Under the pieces are notes generated by a model. The model was not told the DNA's origin. It saw only the letters and a program-made list of their open reading frames with translations, and did no database searches. The position numbers and the translations under genes are program-made. A stretch of DNA of 38,160 nt from Clostridia bacterium. GTDB taxonomy: Bacteria > Bacillota > Clostridia > Oscillospirales > CAG-272. Location: positions 64,001-102,160 of the forward strand of contig JAGBCV010000006.1 in assembly GCA_017937845.1 (NCBI GenBank). Reading direction: 5' to 3'. Below, piece by piece: positions 1-7,471 of the stretch (position 1 is its first letter; each line of letters begins with the position of its first letter).

Positions 1-321
1 CACCGCGAAGCCCGCTCTTGAATACGACCTCAGAAAACGCCGCCGCGCCGTAGTTGATACCGCCCATTTTGGAAAGGCGGATAAAGCCCTTATCGTCGAT
101 AAACGTGACCATGAAGCCGATCTCATCCATATGCGCCGCAAACATCACCTTTTTCGGATTTTTGCCCGTACCCTTTTTGAAAGCGATGAGGTTGCCCATC
201 GCGTCCGTCTTTACTTCATCGACATACGGCGCGATCTCCGCCGCAAGCACCGCGGAAATACCCGCTTCGTCACCCGAAACGCCGTCCGCCATTACAAATT
301 TTTTAAGTTCCGTAAACATAG
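1..321 (-). CDS. M42 family metallopeptidase, N-terminal part (runs off the window)
   Basis: Only the first 107 codons are present; the rest lies left of base 1. The product would be a cytosolic, metal-dependent M42 aminopeptidase (FrvX/PepA/deblocking type) that trims peptides. The N-terminus reads MFTELKKFVMADGVSGDEAG, and the first metal-binding motif is seen as AAHMDEIGFMV, giving the His-x-Asp pair. The ATG at 321 follows GGAGGA at a normal distance and lies 20 bases after the stop of the upstream M42 gene. It is the last visible member of the leftward operon rsmA-murD-M42-M42-M42. The remaining ligands cannot be judged because the C-terminal part is missing. Confidence 0.9.
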
Positions 322-340
322 TTCAAAGTCCTCCAGAAGT

Positions 341-1372
341 TTATTTCACAAGATGCTTCAAAAGCGCAAGCGTTGCATCCAAATCGTTTTGACTGATGAT
401 CTCCGCGCCCGAGCGGAGATTTCTCGTTGCCACACCGAGAGAAAGAGAGGGGATACCGACACCCGTTTTGTGGATCGCAGAGGCTTCCGTCTCCGCGCCC
501 GCCGCCGTTGCGGGATATTGGAACGAGATCTCGTTTTCCTCGCAGAAGCTTACCGCCTCCGCAAACGCACGGCGGTCGTAAATGGTCTTCATATCCGCAG
601 GCGCAAGAACGACACCGCCGCCGCATTTTGCACCGCGGTCGTATTCCTTCACGCCGTCAAAATCCGCAGATGCGGTCGCATCGAGAATGACCGCGAAATC
701 GGGAGCGAGCGTAAACGCCGCGGTCTCCGCGCCAAACTGCATTTTGGCGATCTCGCGCTTGACGGAGAAAACAAAATAGAGCTCGTCCTTGAGTTTTTCT
801 TTGTCGATCGTGCGGATAAGCTCACAAAGGAGCGCGACGCAAGAGCGTCCGCCAAGCGCCTTACCTGCAAGATGACCGTTTTTCATTTCCACGAATTTCG
901 GCTCGAACGTGCCGTAATCCCCGACACGGATAAGCTCCTCGGTTTCGGCTTTGTCTTTCGTACCAAGCTCGATGTAAAGCGATTTGACCGCAGTGGGTTT
1001 GGAGCGTTCTCCCTCCGACAAAACGTGGATGGGCTTTGCCGCAACGATACCGCAAACGCCGTTTGTGAATGTCACACGTCTTCCCGAAAGGGTTCTCGTA
1101 TCCACGTCGCCGAGAAGCGCGATGCGTACTCTGCCGTCGTTATCGATGCTTTTGACCATAAAGCCGACCTCGTCCATATGCGAAACGAGCATCATTTTCT
1201 TTTCGGGCGCTCCGTTTTTGGGAGAGATTTTGGCGATCAGATTGCCGATCTTATCATATTTGACTTCATCGCAGAAAGGCGCTATCTCCTTTTCGATGAT
1301 GCTTGCCGCCGCCTTTTCCGCGCCCGAGGGAGCGCAGACCTTGGCGAGAGATTTCAAAAATTCCGTATTCAT
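341..1372 (-). CDS. M42 family peptidase paralogue with lost metal ligands
   Basis: The 343-aa protein aligns end to end with M42 aminopeptidases. It keeps the first metal pair (SHMDEVGF, H65 and D67) and an Asp at 231. Elsewhere the active site is eroded. The family GKALDD motif is GKALGG (residues 171-175), so the bridging Asp is gone. The EE catalytic/metal pair is RE (SVKREIA, 206-207). The C-terminal metal His, normally in an R-Y/F-M-H-S/T context, is missing (ATRNLRSG, about 315-321). Length and fold elements are otherwise complete and the frame is open. I infer a catalytically dead or altered subunit, perhaps co-assembling with its active neighbours, since M42 enzymes form dodecamers. 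The start at 1372 is 3 bases after the previous stop, implying tight translational coupling. Confidence 0.88.
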   Translation of the reverse strand: MNTEFLKSLAKVCAPSGAEKAAASIIEKEIAPFCDEVKYDKIGNLIAKISPKNGAPEKKMMLVSHMDEVGFMVKSIDNDGRVRIALLGDVDTRTLSGRRVTFTNGVCGIVAAKPIHVLSEGERSKPTAVKSLYIELGTKDKAETEELIRVGDYGTFEPKFVEMKNGHLAGKALGGRSCVALLCELIRTIDKEKLKDELYFVFSVKREIAKMQFGAETAAFTLAPDFAVILDATASADFDGVKEYDRGAKCGGGVVLAPADMKTIYDRRAFAEAVSFCEENEISFQYPATAAGAETEASAIHKTGVGIPSLSLGVATRNLRSGAEIISQNDLDATLALLKHLVK

Positions 1373-1375
1373 CGT

Positions 1376-2413
1376 TTAGCCGTCCTTTCTGCCGAATTTT
1401 TCACGAATGACCGCCACAAGAAGCTTTGCGGTATATTTGAGGTCATCGAGCGCGACCGTTTCATTTGCCGTATGCATAAACCAAAGCGGAACACCGAGAA
1501 GCACGGTGGGCGTACCGCCTGCCGCATAGACGATCTCATCCGCATGTGTACCTGTCGTCGCGGCGTCCACGATGGGCTGACACGGGATCTCCGCTTTTTT
1601 TGCTGTTTCGATGACCATATCGGTAAAATCCTTATCGAGAAGCGCGGAAAGCGTTACGATGGGACCGCCCTTCATATCGGCGTCATCGGGCTTTTTGCCC
1701 TCGGGCGCAAGACCGAAGCCGACGTCGAGAACGATCGCCGCATCGGGACGGATACGGAATACCGCAGAGGAAACGGCGCGATGACCGACCTCCTCTCTTG
1801 CGGACATGGAGAAGTAAATATCACAGTCAAGCTCCTTCATATCGAGGACCGCGACCGCCGCCATAACGGGAATCGCACAGCATTTATCGTCCATGCCCTT
1901 GCCCGCGATATAACCGCCGCGAAGCTCGGTATAGGCAGGCTCAAAGCCGATGGGCGTGCCGATGGGGGTAAGCTCCTCGGCTTCCGCCTTCGTCAGACCC
2001 ACGTCGACGAGAAGCTCGGGAACAGCTGTGAGCTTTTCCTTTTCCTTGCCGTCCATAAGTACCGTCGGCTTCATGAGAACGATACCGTGAAGCGTTTCCT
2101 TGCCGTAAACGATGACCTCGGAGGCGGGCAAAATGCGCGCGTCCAGCCCGCCGAGCATACAAACGCGGAGATGGCCGCCGTCGGTGATGCCCTTGACCAT
2201 AAGACCCACTTCATCGTAATGCACGTCGATGAAAAGGCGTTTTGCGTTTTCTTTTCCGCAACGCTTGATGAAAATATGATTACCGACGGTATCATACTCA
2301 TGCTCGTCAAAATACGGAGCGACGAGCGCCGTGAGCTTTTCTTCATCGTGATACTCAAAACCGACCACGGACATCAGTCCGCAAAGCTCGGTGAGAAGTT
2401 TTTTGATTTCCAT
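1376..2413 (-). CDS. M42 family aminopeptidase, active-site residues intact
   Basis: This is a 345-aa cytosolic peptidase of the M42 family (FrvX/PepA-like), expected to form a tetrahedral dodecamer and cleave N-terminal residues from short peptides using two metal ions. All expected ligands are visible: VHYDEVG (H65, D67), GKGMDDKCC (D175 with D176), SAREEVG (E207, E208), VLDVGFG (D230) and WFMHTANE (H314). It lies 34 bases downstream of murD and 3 bases upstream of a degenerate paralogue. AAAGGA precedes the ATG at a longish spacing. Substrate preference cannot be read from the sequence; endoglucanase labels sometimes given to this family are historical. Confidence 0.93.
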   Translation of the reverse strand: MEIKKLLTELCGLMSVVGFEYHDEEKLTALVAPYFDEHEYDTVGNHIFIKRCGKENAKRLFIDVHYDEVGLMVKGITDGGHLRVCMLGGLDARILPASEVIVYGKETLHGIVLMKPTVLMDGKEKEKLTAVPELLVDVGLTKAEAEELTPIGTPIGFEPAYTELRGGYIAGKGMDDKCCAIPVMAAVAVLDMKELDCDIYFSMSAREEVGHRAVSSAVFRIRPDAAIVLDVGFGLAPEGKKPDDADMKGGPIVTLSALLDKDFTDMVIETAKKAEIPCQPIVDAATTGTHADEIVYAAGGTPTVLLGVPLWFMHTANETVALDDLKYTAKLLVAVIREKFGRKDG

Positions 2414-2447
2414 TGTATATTGTCATTCCTTTCACTAAAATCAGAAT

Positions 2448-3839
2448 TTATAAAGACCTTACGAGCGCCGTAAAGCGTTCTCCGCGCTTTTCAAAGTTTG
2501 GAAAAGCATCGAAGCTTGCCGCCGCGGGAGAGAGCAAAACGGTATCTCCCGTCTTTGCAAGACCTGCCGCAAAGCGCACCGCCGTATCGAACGCCCCGAG
2601 ATACGCCATCTGCACGCGCGGATAATTTGCTTTTTCAAGCGCACGCAAGACCTGCAAGCCCGTGTCACCCGTACCGACGACGAATTTTGCTTTTTCGGCA
2701 AGGGGAGAGATGAGCGGCTCAATGGGGATATGCTTATCGTATCCGCCAACGATTACGATGAGCTTTTCCTCAAAGGAAGCAAGCGCCGCCAAGGTTCTCG
2801 TGGGGCTGGTATCGATGGAGCTGTTGTAAAATTTCACGCCGTTTTTTTCATAGACCAGTTCGATACGGTGAGAAACACCGCCGAACGTCCTTGCAACCTC
2901 GCGCATATCCTCGGGCAGAGCGTAACCCCAAACGGCAGAGATCGCCGCCATATAGTTTTCGACGTTATGAAGCCCGACGATCTTAATATCATCGCGATTC
3001 ATGACGGCTTGCCTTTCGCCGTCCGCTTCGTAATAGATCACGCCGTTTTCCAGATAGCAGGCGCGTGCCGCATCGGGTCTTCCCTTGGAAGAAAAGAGCG
3101 TCACCTCGGCGTTTGCATCGCTTGCCATTGCGCGTGTGAGCGCATTTTCCGCGTTTAAGGTCAGGCGCGTACCGTTTTCTTGGTATTTGTAAATATTTCG
3201 CTTGCTGTCGGTGTATTCCTCCATATCGGTATGCCAATTCAGATGATTTGTCGTTACGTTCGTGATGACCGCTGAAAGGGGAGAAAACCGCATCGTATGG
3301 AGCTGGAAGCTCGAAAGCTCAAGAACGGCATAATCTTTTTCGTTCATATCGGCGAGGTACGGCAAAAGCGGCGTACCGATATTACCGCCGAGAAAAACGC
3401 GAGCGCCTTCCCTTTCTGCCGTTTTTTTGAGCATTTCGGAAATGAGCGTCGTCGTGGTCGTCTTCCCGTCGCTTCCCGTAACGGCAAAGACCCTTGCGGG
3501 GCAAAGCGAGAGAAAGACCTCCATTTCAGACGTAATGGTGCATCCGTTTTCCGCCGCCGAAAGAAGCTCGGGGATATCGTATCGGATGCCGGGCGATTTG
3601 AAAACGATATCCTCGGTAATATCCGAAAGATAGCCGTCGCCGTAGATCATTTTGACACCGCGCGAGGTGAGAAATTCGGTGATTTCCATGTCAGGCGCGG
3701 GATTTTTATCGCGAGCCGTGAGCCTTGCGCCCATGGAAAGGAGAAAATCCACCGCCGCACGGTTGCTGATGCCCATGCCGAGCAGCGCGACTGTTTTCCC
3801 CTCGATATAAGCGTGAAAGGCTTCGAGTTTTTGATTCAT
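2448..3839 (-). CDS. murD: UDP-N-acetylmuramoylalanine--D-glutamate ligase
   Basis: MurD adds D-glutamate to UDP-MurNAc-L-Ala in the cytoplasmic phase of peptidoglycan synthesis, using ATP. The 463-aa product starts MNQKLEAFHAYIEGKTVALL with a Rossmann-like GMG motif at 21-23. The ATP-binding loop TGSDGKTTTT is at about 121-130. The central domain has NVTTNHLNWH and the lysine-containing DSKRNI. The C-terminal ligase domain has NSSIDTSPTRTLAAL and GGYDKHIPI, all MurD-like. I chose the ATG at 3839, 17 bases after the rsmA stop, because it aligns with the family N-terminus; an in-frame start at 3896 would overlap rsmA and add 19 atypical residues. The length fits the family (about 450 aa). Confidence 0.96.
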   Translation of the reverse strand: MNQKLEAFHAYIEGKTVALLGMGISNRAAVDFLLSMGARLTARDKNPAPDMEITEFLTSRGVKMIYGDGYLSDITEDIVFKSPGIRYDIPELLSAAENGCTITSEMEVFLSLCPARVFAVTGSDGKTTTTTLISEMLKKTAEREGARVFLGGNIGTPLLPYLADMNEKDYAVLELSSFQLHTMRFSPLSAVITNVTTNHLNWHTDMEEYTDSKRNIYKYQENGTRLTLNAENALTRAMASDANAEVTLFSSKGRPDAARACYLENGVIYYEADGERQAVMNRDDIKIVGLHNVENYMAAISAVWGYALPEDMREVARTFGGVSHRIELVYEKNGVKFYNSSIDTSPTRTLAALASFEEKLIVIVGGYDKHIPIEPLISPLAEKAKFVVGTGDTGLQVLRALEKANYPRVQMAYLGAFDTAVRFAAGLAKTGDTVLLSPAAASFDAFPNFEKRGERFTALVRSL

Positions 3840-3855
3840 ATAAAGGTCCCCAATC

Positions 3856-4713
3856 TCAAAGTGTGATCGCATCGGAGATCCTTGCGAAATCCGCAAGACC
3901 GAGCGTTTCGCCTCTCACGTCGGCGCGATAGCCGAGAGAAACGAGCGTTTCTTCGATCTGCGCCTTGGAGAGCTTATTTGTTTCGCCCGAAAGCGAATTG
4001 GAAAGCGTTTTTCTGCGCTTGGCAAACGCACCGCGAATGACGCGGAACAAATTTTCCTTGCTTTCGCAAGTGACGGGCGGTGTTTTATGGATATTCATAC
4101 GAATGACGCTGGACGTTACCTTCGGGGGCGGAATGAAGTTTGCGGGCGAAACGGTAAAGCATTTTTCGATATCCGCATAATACGCGCAAGCCGCCGTGAT
4201 CGCGCCGTAATCCTCCGTATTCGGAGAAGCGCAAAGCCTGTCTGCGACCTCCTTTTGAATCATAACGGTGATGGATTCAAAAAGCCCCTCTGTTTCAAGC
4301 AGCTTCATAATAACGGGTGACGTAATATAATAGGGCAGATTCGCGCAGACCGCCACGGGCATATCGCCAAATTCTTCCTTGACGAGCGCCGCGAAATCCG
4401 TCTTCATCGCGTCCGCATGAATGACCTTGACGTTATCGAAATCCGAAAGCGTATCCGCAAGAACGGGAATGAGAGAAGGGTCGATCTCAACGGCAATGAC
4501 CTTTTTGTAGCGCGTCGCAAGCTTTTCCGTCAGCGTACCGATACCGGGACCGATCTCGATGATGCCAAGCTCCTCATTTCCGTTTTTCGGGGTATCTGCT
4601 ATACGGGAAACGACGTTATCGCTGATAAGAAAGTTTTGTCCGTAGCGTTTTTGCGGTGCGATTCCGTGCTTTTCCATGACCGCGCGCGCATAGGATATAT
4701 CTGTCAGTTTCAT
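3856..4713 (-). CDS. rsmA: 16S rRNA (adenine1518-N6/adenine1519-N6)-dimethyltransferase
   Basis: RsmA (KsgA) dimethylates two adjacent adenines in the 3' hairpin of 16S rRNA during 30S subunit maturation. The 285-aa protein shows the N-terminal QKRYGQNFLI signature (21-30), the S-adenosylmethionine loop EIGPGIGTLTEKL (53-65), the acidic VEIDPS end of strand two (75-80) and the catalytic NLPYYITSP motif (125-133), followed by a helical C-terminal domain. ATG 4713 is preceded by CGGAGGATAC, an excellent ribosome site; an in-frame upstream start at 4782 would add 23 lysine-rich residues without homology. It is the first gene of the leftward operon containing murD and the M42 genes. No clear promoter could be fixed in the AT-rich 4714-4770 stretch. 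Confidence 0.96.
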   Translation of the reverse strand: MKLTDISYARAVMEKHGIAPQKRYGQNFLISDNVVSRIADTPKNGNEELGIIEIGPGIGTLTEKLATRYKKVIAVEIDPSLIPVLADTLSDFDNVKVIHADAMKTDFAALVKEEFGDMPVAVCANLPYYITSPVIMKLLETEGLFESITVMIQKEVADRLCASPNTEDYGAITAACAYYADIEKCFTVSPANFIPPPKVTSSVIRMNIHKTPPVTCESKENLFRVIRGAFAKRRKTLSNSLSGETNKLSKAQIEETLVSLGYRADVRGETLGLADFARISDAITL

Positions 4714-4770
4714 GTATCCTCCGATTTTCAAAAATCTTAAAAAATCTTTTTGAATTTTTTTATTTTTCTG

Positions 4771-4799
4771 TTGACAAATCACAAGGTTTGTGATAGAAT
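4771..4799 (+). promoter_or_regulatory. Sigma-A promoter of tRNA-Thr, with a dyad in the spacer
   Basis: TTGACA (4771-4776) and TAGAAT (4794-4799) are separated by 17 bases, 12 bases before the tRNA. The spacer is almost wholly a perfect inverted repeat, ATCACAA-GGT-TTGTGAT (4778-4794). An A/T-rich stretch lies upstream, like an UP element. Confidence 0.85.
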
Positions 4800-4811
4800 A
4801 TGTGTCACGAT

Positions 4812-4887
4812 GCTAATGTGGCTCAGGTGGTAGAGCAGTTGATTCGTAATCAACAGGTCATGGGTTCGAGTCCCATCATTAGCTCCA
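4812..4887 (+). tRNA. tRNA-Thr (anticodon CGT)
   Basis: This is a complete 76-nt cloverleaf with encoded CCA. The acceptor arms are GCTAATG (4812-4818) and CATTAGC (4877-4883). The D stem is GCTC/GAGC, and the T arm contains GGTTCGAGTCC. The anticodon loop TTCGTAA has CGT at 4845-4847 and reads ACG codons. A terminator hairpin follows directly. Confidence 0.97.
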
Positions 4888-4890
4888 TAA

Positions 4891-4918
4891 AAACTCCGCT
4901 CGTCGGAGTTTTTATTTT
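4891..4918 (+). terminator. Rho-independent terminator after tRNA-Thr
   Basis: The stem AAACTCCG/CGGAGTTT (4891-4898 with 4904-4911) has a CTCGT loop and is followed by a T-rich run. It lies between tRNA-Thr and tRNA-Gly, so it may only partly separate them. Confidence 0.8.
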
Positions 4919-4940
4919 TCCCACAACTTGTGGGAGATCT

Positions 4941-5014
4941 GCGGATGTAATTCAGTGGCAGAATGTCAGCTTCCCAAGCTGAATATGCGGGTCCGATTCC
5001 CGTCATCCGCTCCA
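4941..5014 (+). tRNA. tRNA-Gly (anticodon CCC)
   Basis: This is a 74-nt cloverleaf with encoded CCA. The acceptor is GCGGATG (4941-4947) with CATCCGC (5004-5010). The anticodon stem TCAGC/GCTGA encloses the loop TTCCCAA, with CCC at 4973-4975, reading GGG. The T arm is GGGTCCGATTCCC. It has no obvious promoter of its own, so it probably depends on read-through from 4771. Confidence 0.96.
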
Positions 5015-5018
5015 GGTC

Positions 5019-5131
5019 GAGAGCCTCGACACGCATTTGCGCGCTCGGGGCTTTTCTTTTTGAATCCTCAACACACGCGTCTTTTTGTCAGCATTACACA
5101 CCGTATGCCGATAGAGAGCCTCGACACGCAT
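5019..5131 (+). repeat. 18-bp direct repeat pair beyond tRNA-Gly
   Basis: GAGAGCCTCGACACGCAT occurs at 5019-5036 and again at 5114-5131, spaced 95 bases apart. Each copy sits just before or inside a terminator hairpin. The rest of 5015-5347 holds terminators and a promoter but no gene. Confidence 0.85.
5022..5060 (+). terminator. Terminator after tRNA-Gly
   Basis: AGCCTCGA (5022-5029) pairs with TCGGGGCT (5045-5052), with one G-T pair, followed by CTTTTCTTTTT-like sequence. It is 7 bases downstream of the tRNA CCA. Confidence 0.75.
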
Positions 5132-5136
5132 AAATG

Positions 5137-5170
5137 ATCCGTTTCCGAAAGGAAACGGATTTTCTTTTTC
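5137..5170 (+). terminator. Strong second terminator
   Basis: The perfect 10-bp stem ATCCGTTTCC/GGAAACGGAT (5137-5146 with 5151-5160) carries a GAAA tetraloop and is followed by TTTCTTTTTC. It insulates the tRNA unit from the promoter at 5284. Confidence 0.9.
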
Positions 5171-5283
5171 TTAAAAAATGACACCGCAAAAATCCGTACC
5201 TTGTATATTATATATCATTCCATTCCAAATTGCAACAGAAACGGCAAAATTTCATATTCTTTTCTCCCCCGAAAATTTGATAC

Positions 5284-5313
5284 TTGACAAGTAAGTCCCA
5301 TCTATATTACAAT
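5284..5313 (+). promoter_or_regulatory. Sigma-A promoter of the isomerase/esterase operon
   Basis: TTGACA (5284-5289) and TACAAT (5308-5313) are separated by 18 bases, 35 bases upstream of the ATG at 5348. No obvious operator repeat was seen. Confidence 0.75.
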
Positions 5314-5347
5314 GATATCAACAAATGAAAATACTTGGAGGTTCTTT

Positions 5348-6127
5348 ATGAAGATCGGTATCAATTGCGGTTCCCCCGACCGTTGGCATATGATACGCAA
5401 AAACGGCTACGACTATGCCGAGGGATATTTTGCGGGTATCGCCCTCGCCTCGGACGAGGAATTTCAAAATATGTGTGACATAAGAGATCGAACGGAGATC
5501 GGTATCGAAGCCGTAAACGGAATGTTCACGCCCAATGTCACCCTGCTCGGAGCAGAAAAAACGTCGCTTGATGCCGTCCGTGATTTCGCGGAAAAGGGCT
5601 TTTACCGCGCAAAAACACTCGGTGCGGAGATTGCCGTTCTCGGCTCGGGAAAGGCGCGCAGCATTTCCGCGGACATGGAAAAAGCGCGTGCCGAAGCGGA
5701 TTTTCTCGCACTTTTACAGCTTCTCGGCGATATCGCGCAGAAAAACGACATGAAGCTCGTCATCGAACCTCTTCGCTATGCGGAAACGAACTTCATCAAC
5801 ACCATCACAGAAAGCGTTTCTTTCTGCCGTCTTTTGTCCCACAAAAGCATCGGAACGCTCGTAGACTTTTTCCATTTTTACATGAATGGCGAATCCCTCG
5901 ACTCCTTGAAGGATGCGGGCGACACGCTGATGCACGCGCATATCGCACGCCCCGATGCCGACCGCCGTGTGCCGACGGAAATCGACCGCGCCGTCTGCCG
6001 ACAGTGGGCAGATACGCTCCGCGAGATCGGTTACGATAAGCGCATTACGCTCGAAGCCGTCTTTGCCGAGGATTTTGAAGCGGATATGCAGATCGCATCC
6101 GATATTATGAATATGTTCCGCGAGTAA
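5348..6127 (+). CDS. Sugar phosphate isomerase/epimerase-type TIM barrel
   Basis: This 259-aa protein belongs to the AP-endonuclease-2-like TIM barrel superfamily (xylose isomerase-like). Members isomerise or epimerise sugars and inositols using a divalent metal. Visible landmarks are the N-terminal MKIGINCG strand, VIEPLRYAETNFINT with the metal-binding Glu, GTLVDFFHFYMNGE (Asp and His), LMHAHIARP and the closing LEAVFAEDF Glu. The ATG at 5348 follows GGAGGTTCTTT; an upstream in-frame ATG at 5312 overlaps the -10 box and was rejected. The next gene starts 12 bases downstream with its own strong ribosome site, so the two are one operon. The exact sugar substrate cannot be told from sequence. 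Confidence 0.88.
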   Translation: MKIGINCGSPDRWHMIRKNGYDYAEGYFAGIALASDEEFQNMCDIRDRTEIGIEAVNGMFTPNVTLLGAEKTSLDAVRDFAEKGFYRAKTLGAEIAVLGSGKARSISADMEKARAEADFLALLQLLGDIAQKNDMKLVIEPLRYAETNFINTITESVSFCRLLSHKSIGTLVDFFHFYMNGESLDSLKDAGDTLMHAHIARPDADRRVPTEIDRAVCRQWADTLREIGYDKRITLEAVFAEDFEADMQIASDIMNMFRE

Positions 6128-6139
6128 GGAGGGTTCGTT

Positions 6140-7318
6140 TTGAATATCGTTCAAGAAGATATGCTGAATATCACAGAATACAAGGTTCTCGGAAAGCTTC
6201 CCGACCCGTTTCGCTTCGACGACGGCACGATCGTCAAGACGAAAGCGGATTGGGAAAAACGCAGAAAAGAGATCTACAAAACCGCAATCGAGTTGCAATA
6301 CGGCACGATGCCCCCGAAGCCCGAGGTCTTCAAGGTCGAAACGCTCTACGTCGGCGGCAAAGGCAGAAGCAACAGCTATCTCATCACGGCAGGCACGAGA
6401 GAAAGAACCGTCAGCTTCCGTATGCGTCTGCATCTGCCGACCAAGGAGCAGTTTCCCTTTTACGGCGAAAAAAATCCGCCTGTCATCGTGGACGGCGACC
6501 TTTGTTTCTGCTACGCCATGGATAAGGTTTTTTTGAATATCGCTCAAAACAAGGGCATCGCATGGGCATTTTTCGACCGCACCGAGATCGCCCACGACGT
6601 TCTTTATGAGGGCAGACGGCAGGGTGCGCTTTACGAGGTCTATCCCGAATATACCTTCGGTGCGCTGGGCGCATGGGCTTGGGGATATTCCCGCTGTGTC
6701 GACGCGCTGGAGCTTCTTGGGCTGACCGATATGTCGTGCGTGACCTTTACGGGTCATTCCCGCGGCGGAAAAACAGCGGCTCTTGCAGGTGCGCTCGATG
6801 AAAGAGCCACGATTGTCAATCCCAACGAAACCTGCGCGGGCGCTTGCGGTTGTTATCGCGTACATATGAGTGCATCTTATATGGGAAATAAACCGGAAAG
6901 AAGCGAAACCTTGGCTGACCTTTTGCATTATTTTGACTTTTGGATGGGTCCAAATCTCCATGAATACGCTGATCGTGAGGAAGACCTCCCCTTTGACGAG
7001 CATATGCTCAAAGCCATGATCGCGCCGCGCACGCTGTTCATCTCGGAAGCCGCGGGCGATATCTGGGCAAATCCCATCGGTTCATGGCAAACCACCATGG
7101 CGGCAAAGGAAGTCTATCGCTTTCTTGGCGCAGAGGAAAACCTCTTCTGGTATTTCCGTCCCGGCACGCATTACCACGATTTGAACGATGTTCAAATGCT
7201 CGTAAATATCATCTGCCAAAAAACAAAGGGACAAAAAGCGGACGAACGCTTTTTCCGTCTTCCCTTCCGCGCCCCCGAGCTCATCTTCGATTGGCACGCA
7301 CCGAATACCTCTGTATAA
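6140..7318 (+). CDS. CE15-like glucuronoyl esterase / alpha-beta hydrolase
   Basis: The 392-aa protein resembles carbohydrate esterase family 15, whose members hydrolyse ester links between lignin alcohols and glucuronic acid on xylan. The nucleophile motif GHSRGGKTAALAGA puts Ser at 207, followed by the Arg typical of this family. NPNETCAGACGCYR follows, then FWMGPNLHEYADREEDLPFD and HMLKAMIAPR, also typical. D307 (AAGDIWANP) and H344 or H346 (PGTHYHDL) are the likely acid and base. No signal peptide is seen, so it acts inside the cell, perhaps on imported oligosaccharides. I chose the TTG at 6140 because AGGAGGG ends 6 bases before it; ATG 6161 lacks such a site. It is co-transcribed with the isomerase gene. 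The substrate is inferred. Confidence 0.82.
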   Translation: MNIVQEDMLNITEYKVLGKLPDPFRFDDGTIVKTKADWEKRRKEIYKTAIELQYGTMPPKPEVFKVETLYVGGKGRSNSYLITAGTRERTVSFRMRLHLPTKEQFPFYGEKNPPVIVDGDLCFCYAMDKVFLNIAQNKGIAWAFFDRTEIAHDVLYEGRRQGALYEVYPEYTFGALGAWAWGYSRCVDALELLGLTDMSCVTFTGHSRGGKTAALAGALDERATIVNPNETCAGACGCYRVHMSASYMGNKPERSETLADLLHYFDFWMGPNLHEYADREEDLPFDEHMLKAMIAPRTLFISEAAGDIWANPIGSWQTTMAAKEVYRFLGAEENLFWYFRPGTHYHDLNDVQMLVNIICQKTKGQKADERFFRLPFRAPELIFDWHAPNTSV

Positions 7319-7328
7319 TGTAAAAAAG

Positions 7329-7417
7329 CGGGCAACGCCCGCCGGAAATTGCTCGCCTATCTAAGCTTCTCTCTTTGACGGAAACTGCAAAACGGCGAGG
7401 TCGAGTTGAGCAATTTC
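7329..7417. repeat. Intergenic inverted-repeat element
   Basis: GCGGGC-AAC-GCCCGC forms a small hairpin at about 7329-7343. It is followed by GAAATTGCTC (7345-7354), whose exact reverse complement GAGCAATTTC lies at 7408-7417. CTCGCC/GGCGAG extends near the inner side. This may be a folded RNA or a short palindromic repeat. No coding sequence was seen. Confidence 0.6.
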
Positions 7418-7426
7418 TTAGAGCAT

Positions 7427-7457
7427 AAAAAACGCTCCGCATCGCGGAGCGTTTTTT
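7427..7457. terminator. Bidirectional terminator between convergent genes
   Basis: AAAAAACGCTCCGC (7427-7440) and GCGGAGCGTTTTTT (7444-7457) pair around an ATC loop, with a T run in both directions. It serves the rightward esterase gene and the leftward SGNH hydrolase gene. Confidence 0.92.
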
Positions 7458-7471
7458 GAATATCATTCAAA

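Noticed and set aside
131..2473. A 780-codon rightward open frame
   Set aside because: It lies antisense to three M42 genes with clear family motifs. Its product is Arg/His/Asp-rich and domain-free, as expected for the shadow of a G+C-biased gene.
4779..5036. An 85-codon leftward frame
   Set aside because: It is the reverse of two tRNA genes, a common false annotation; the tRNA folds are complete.
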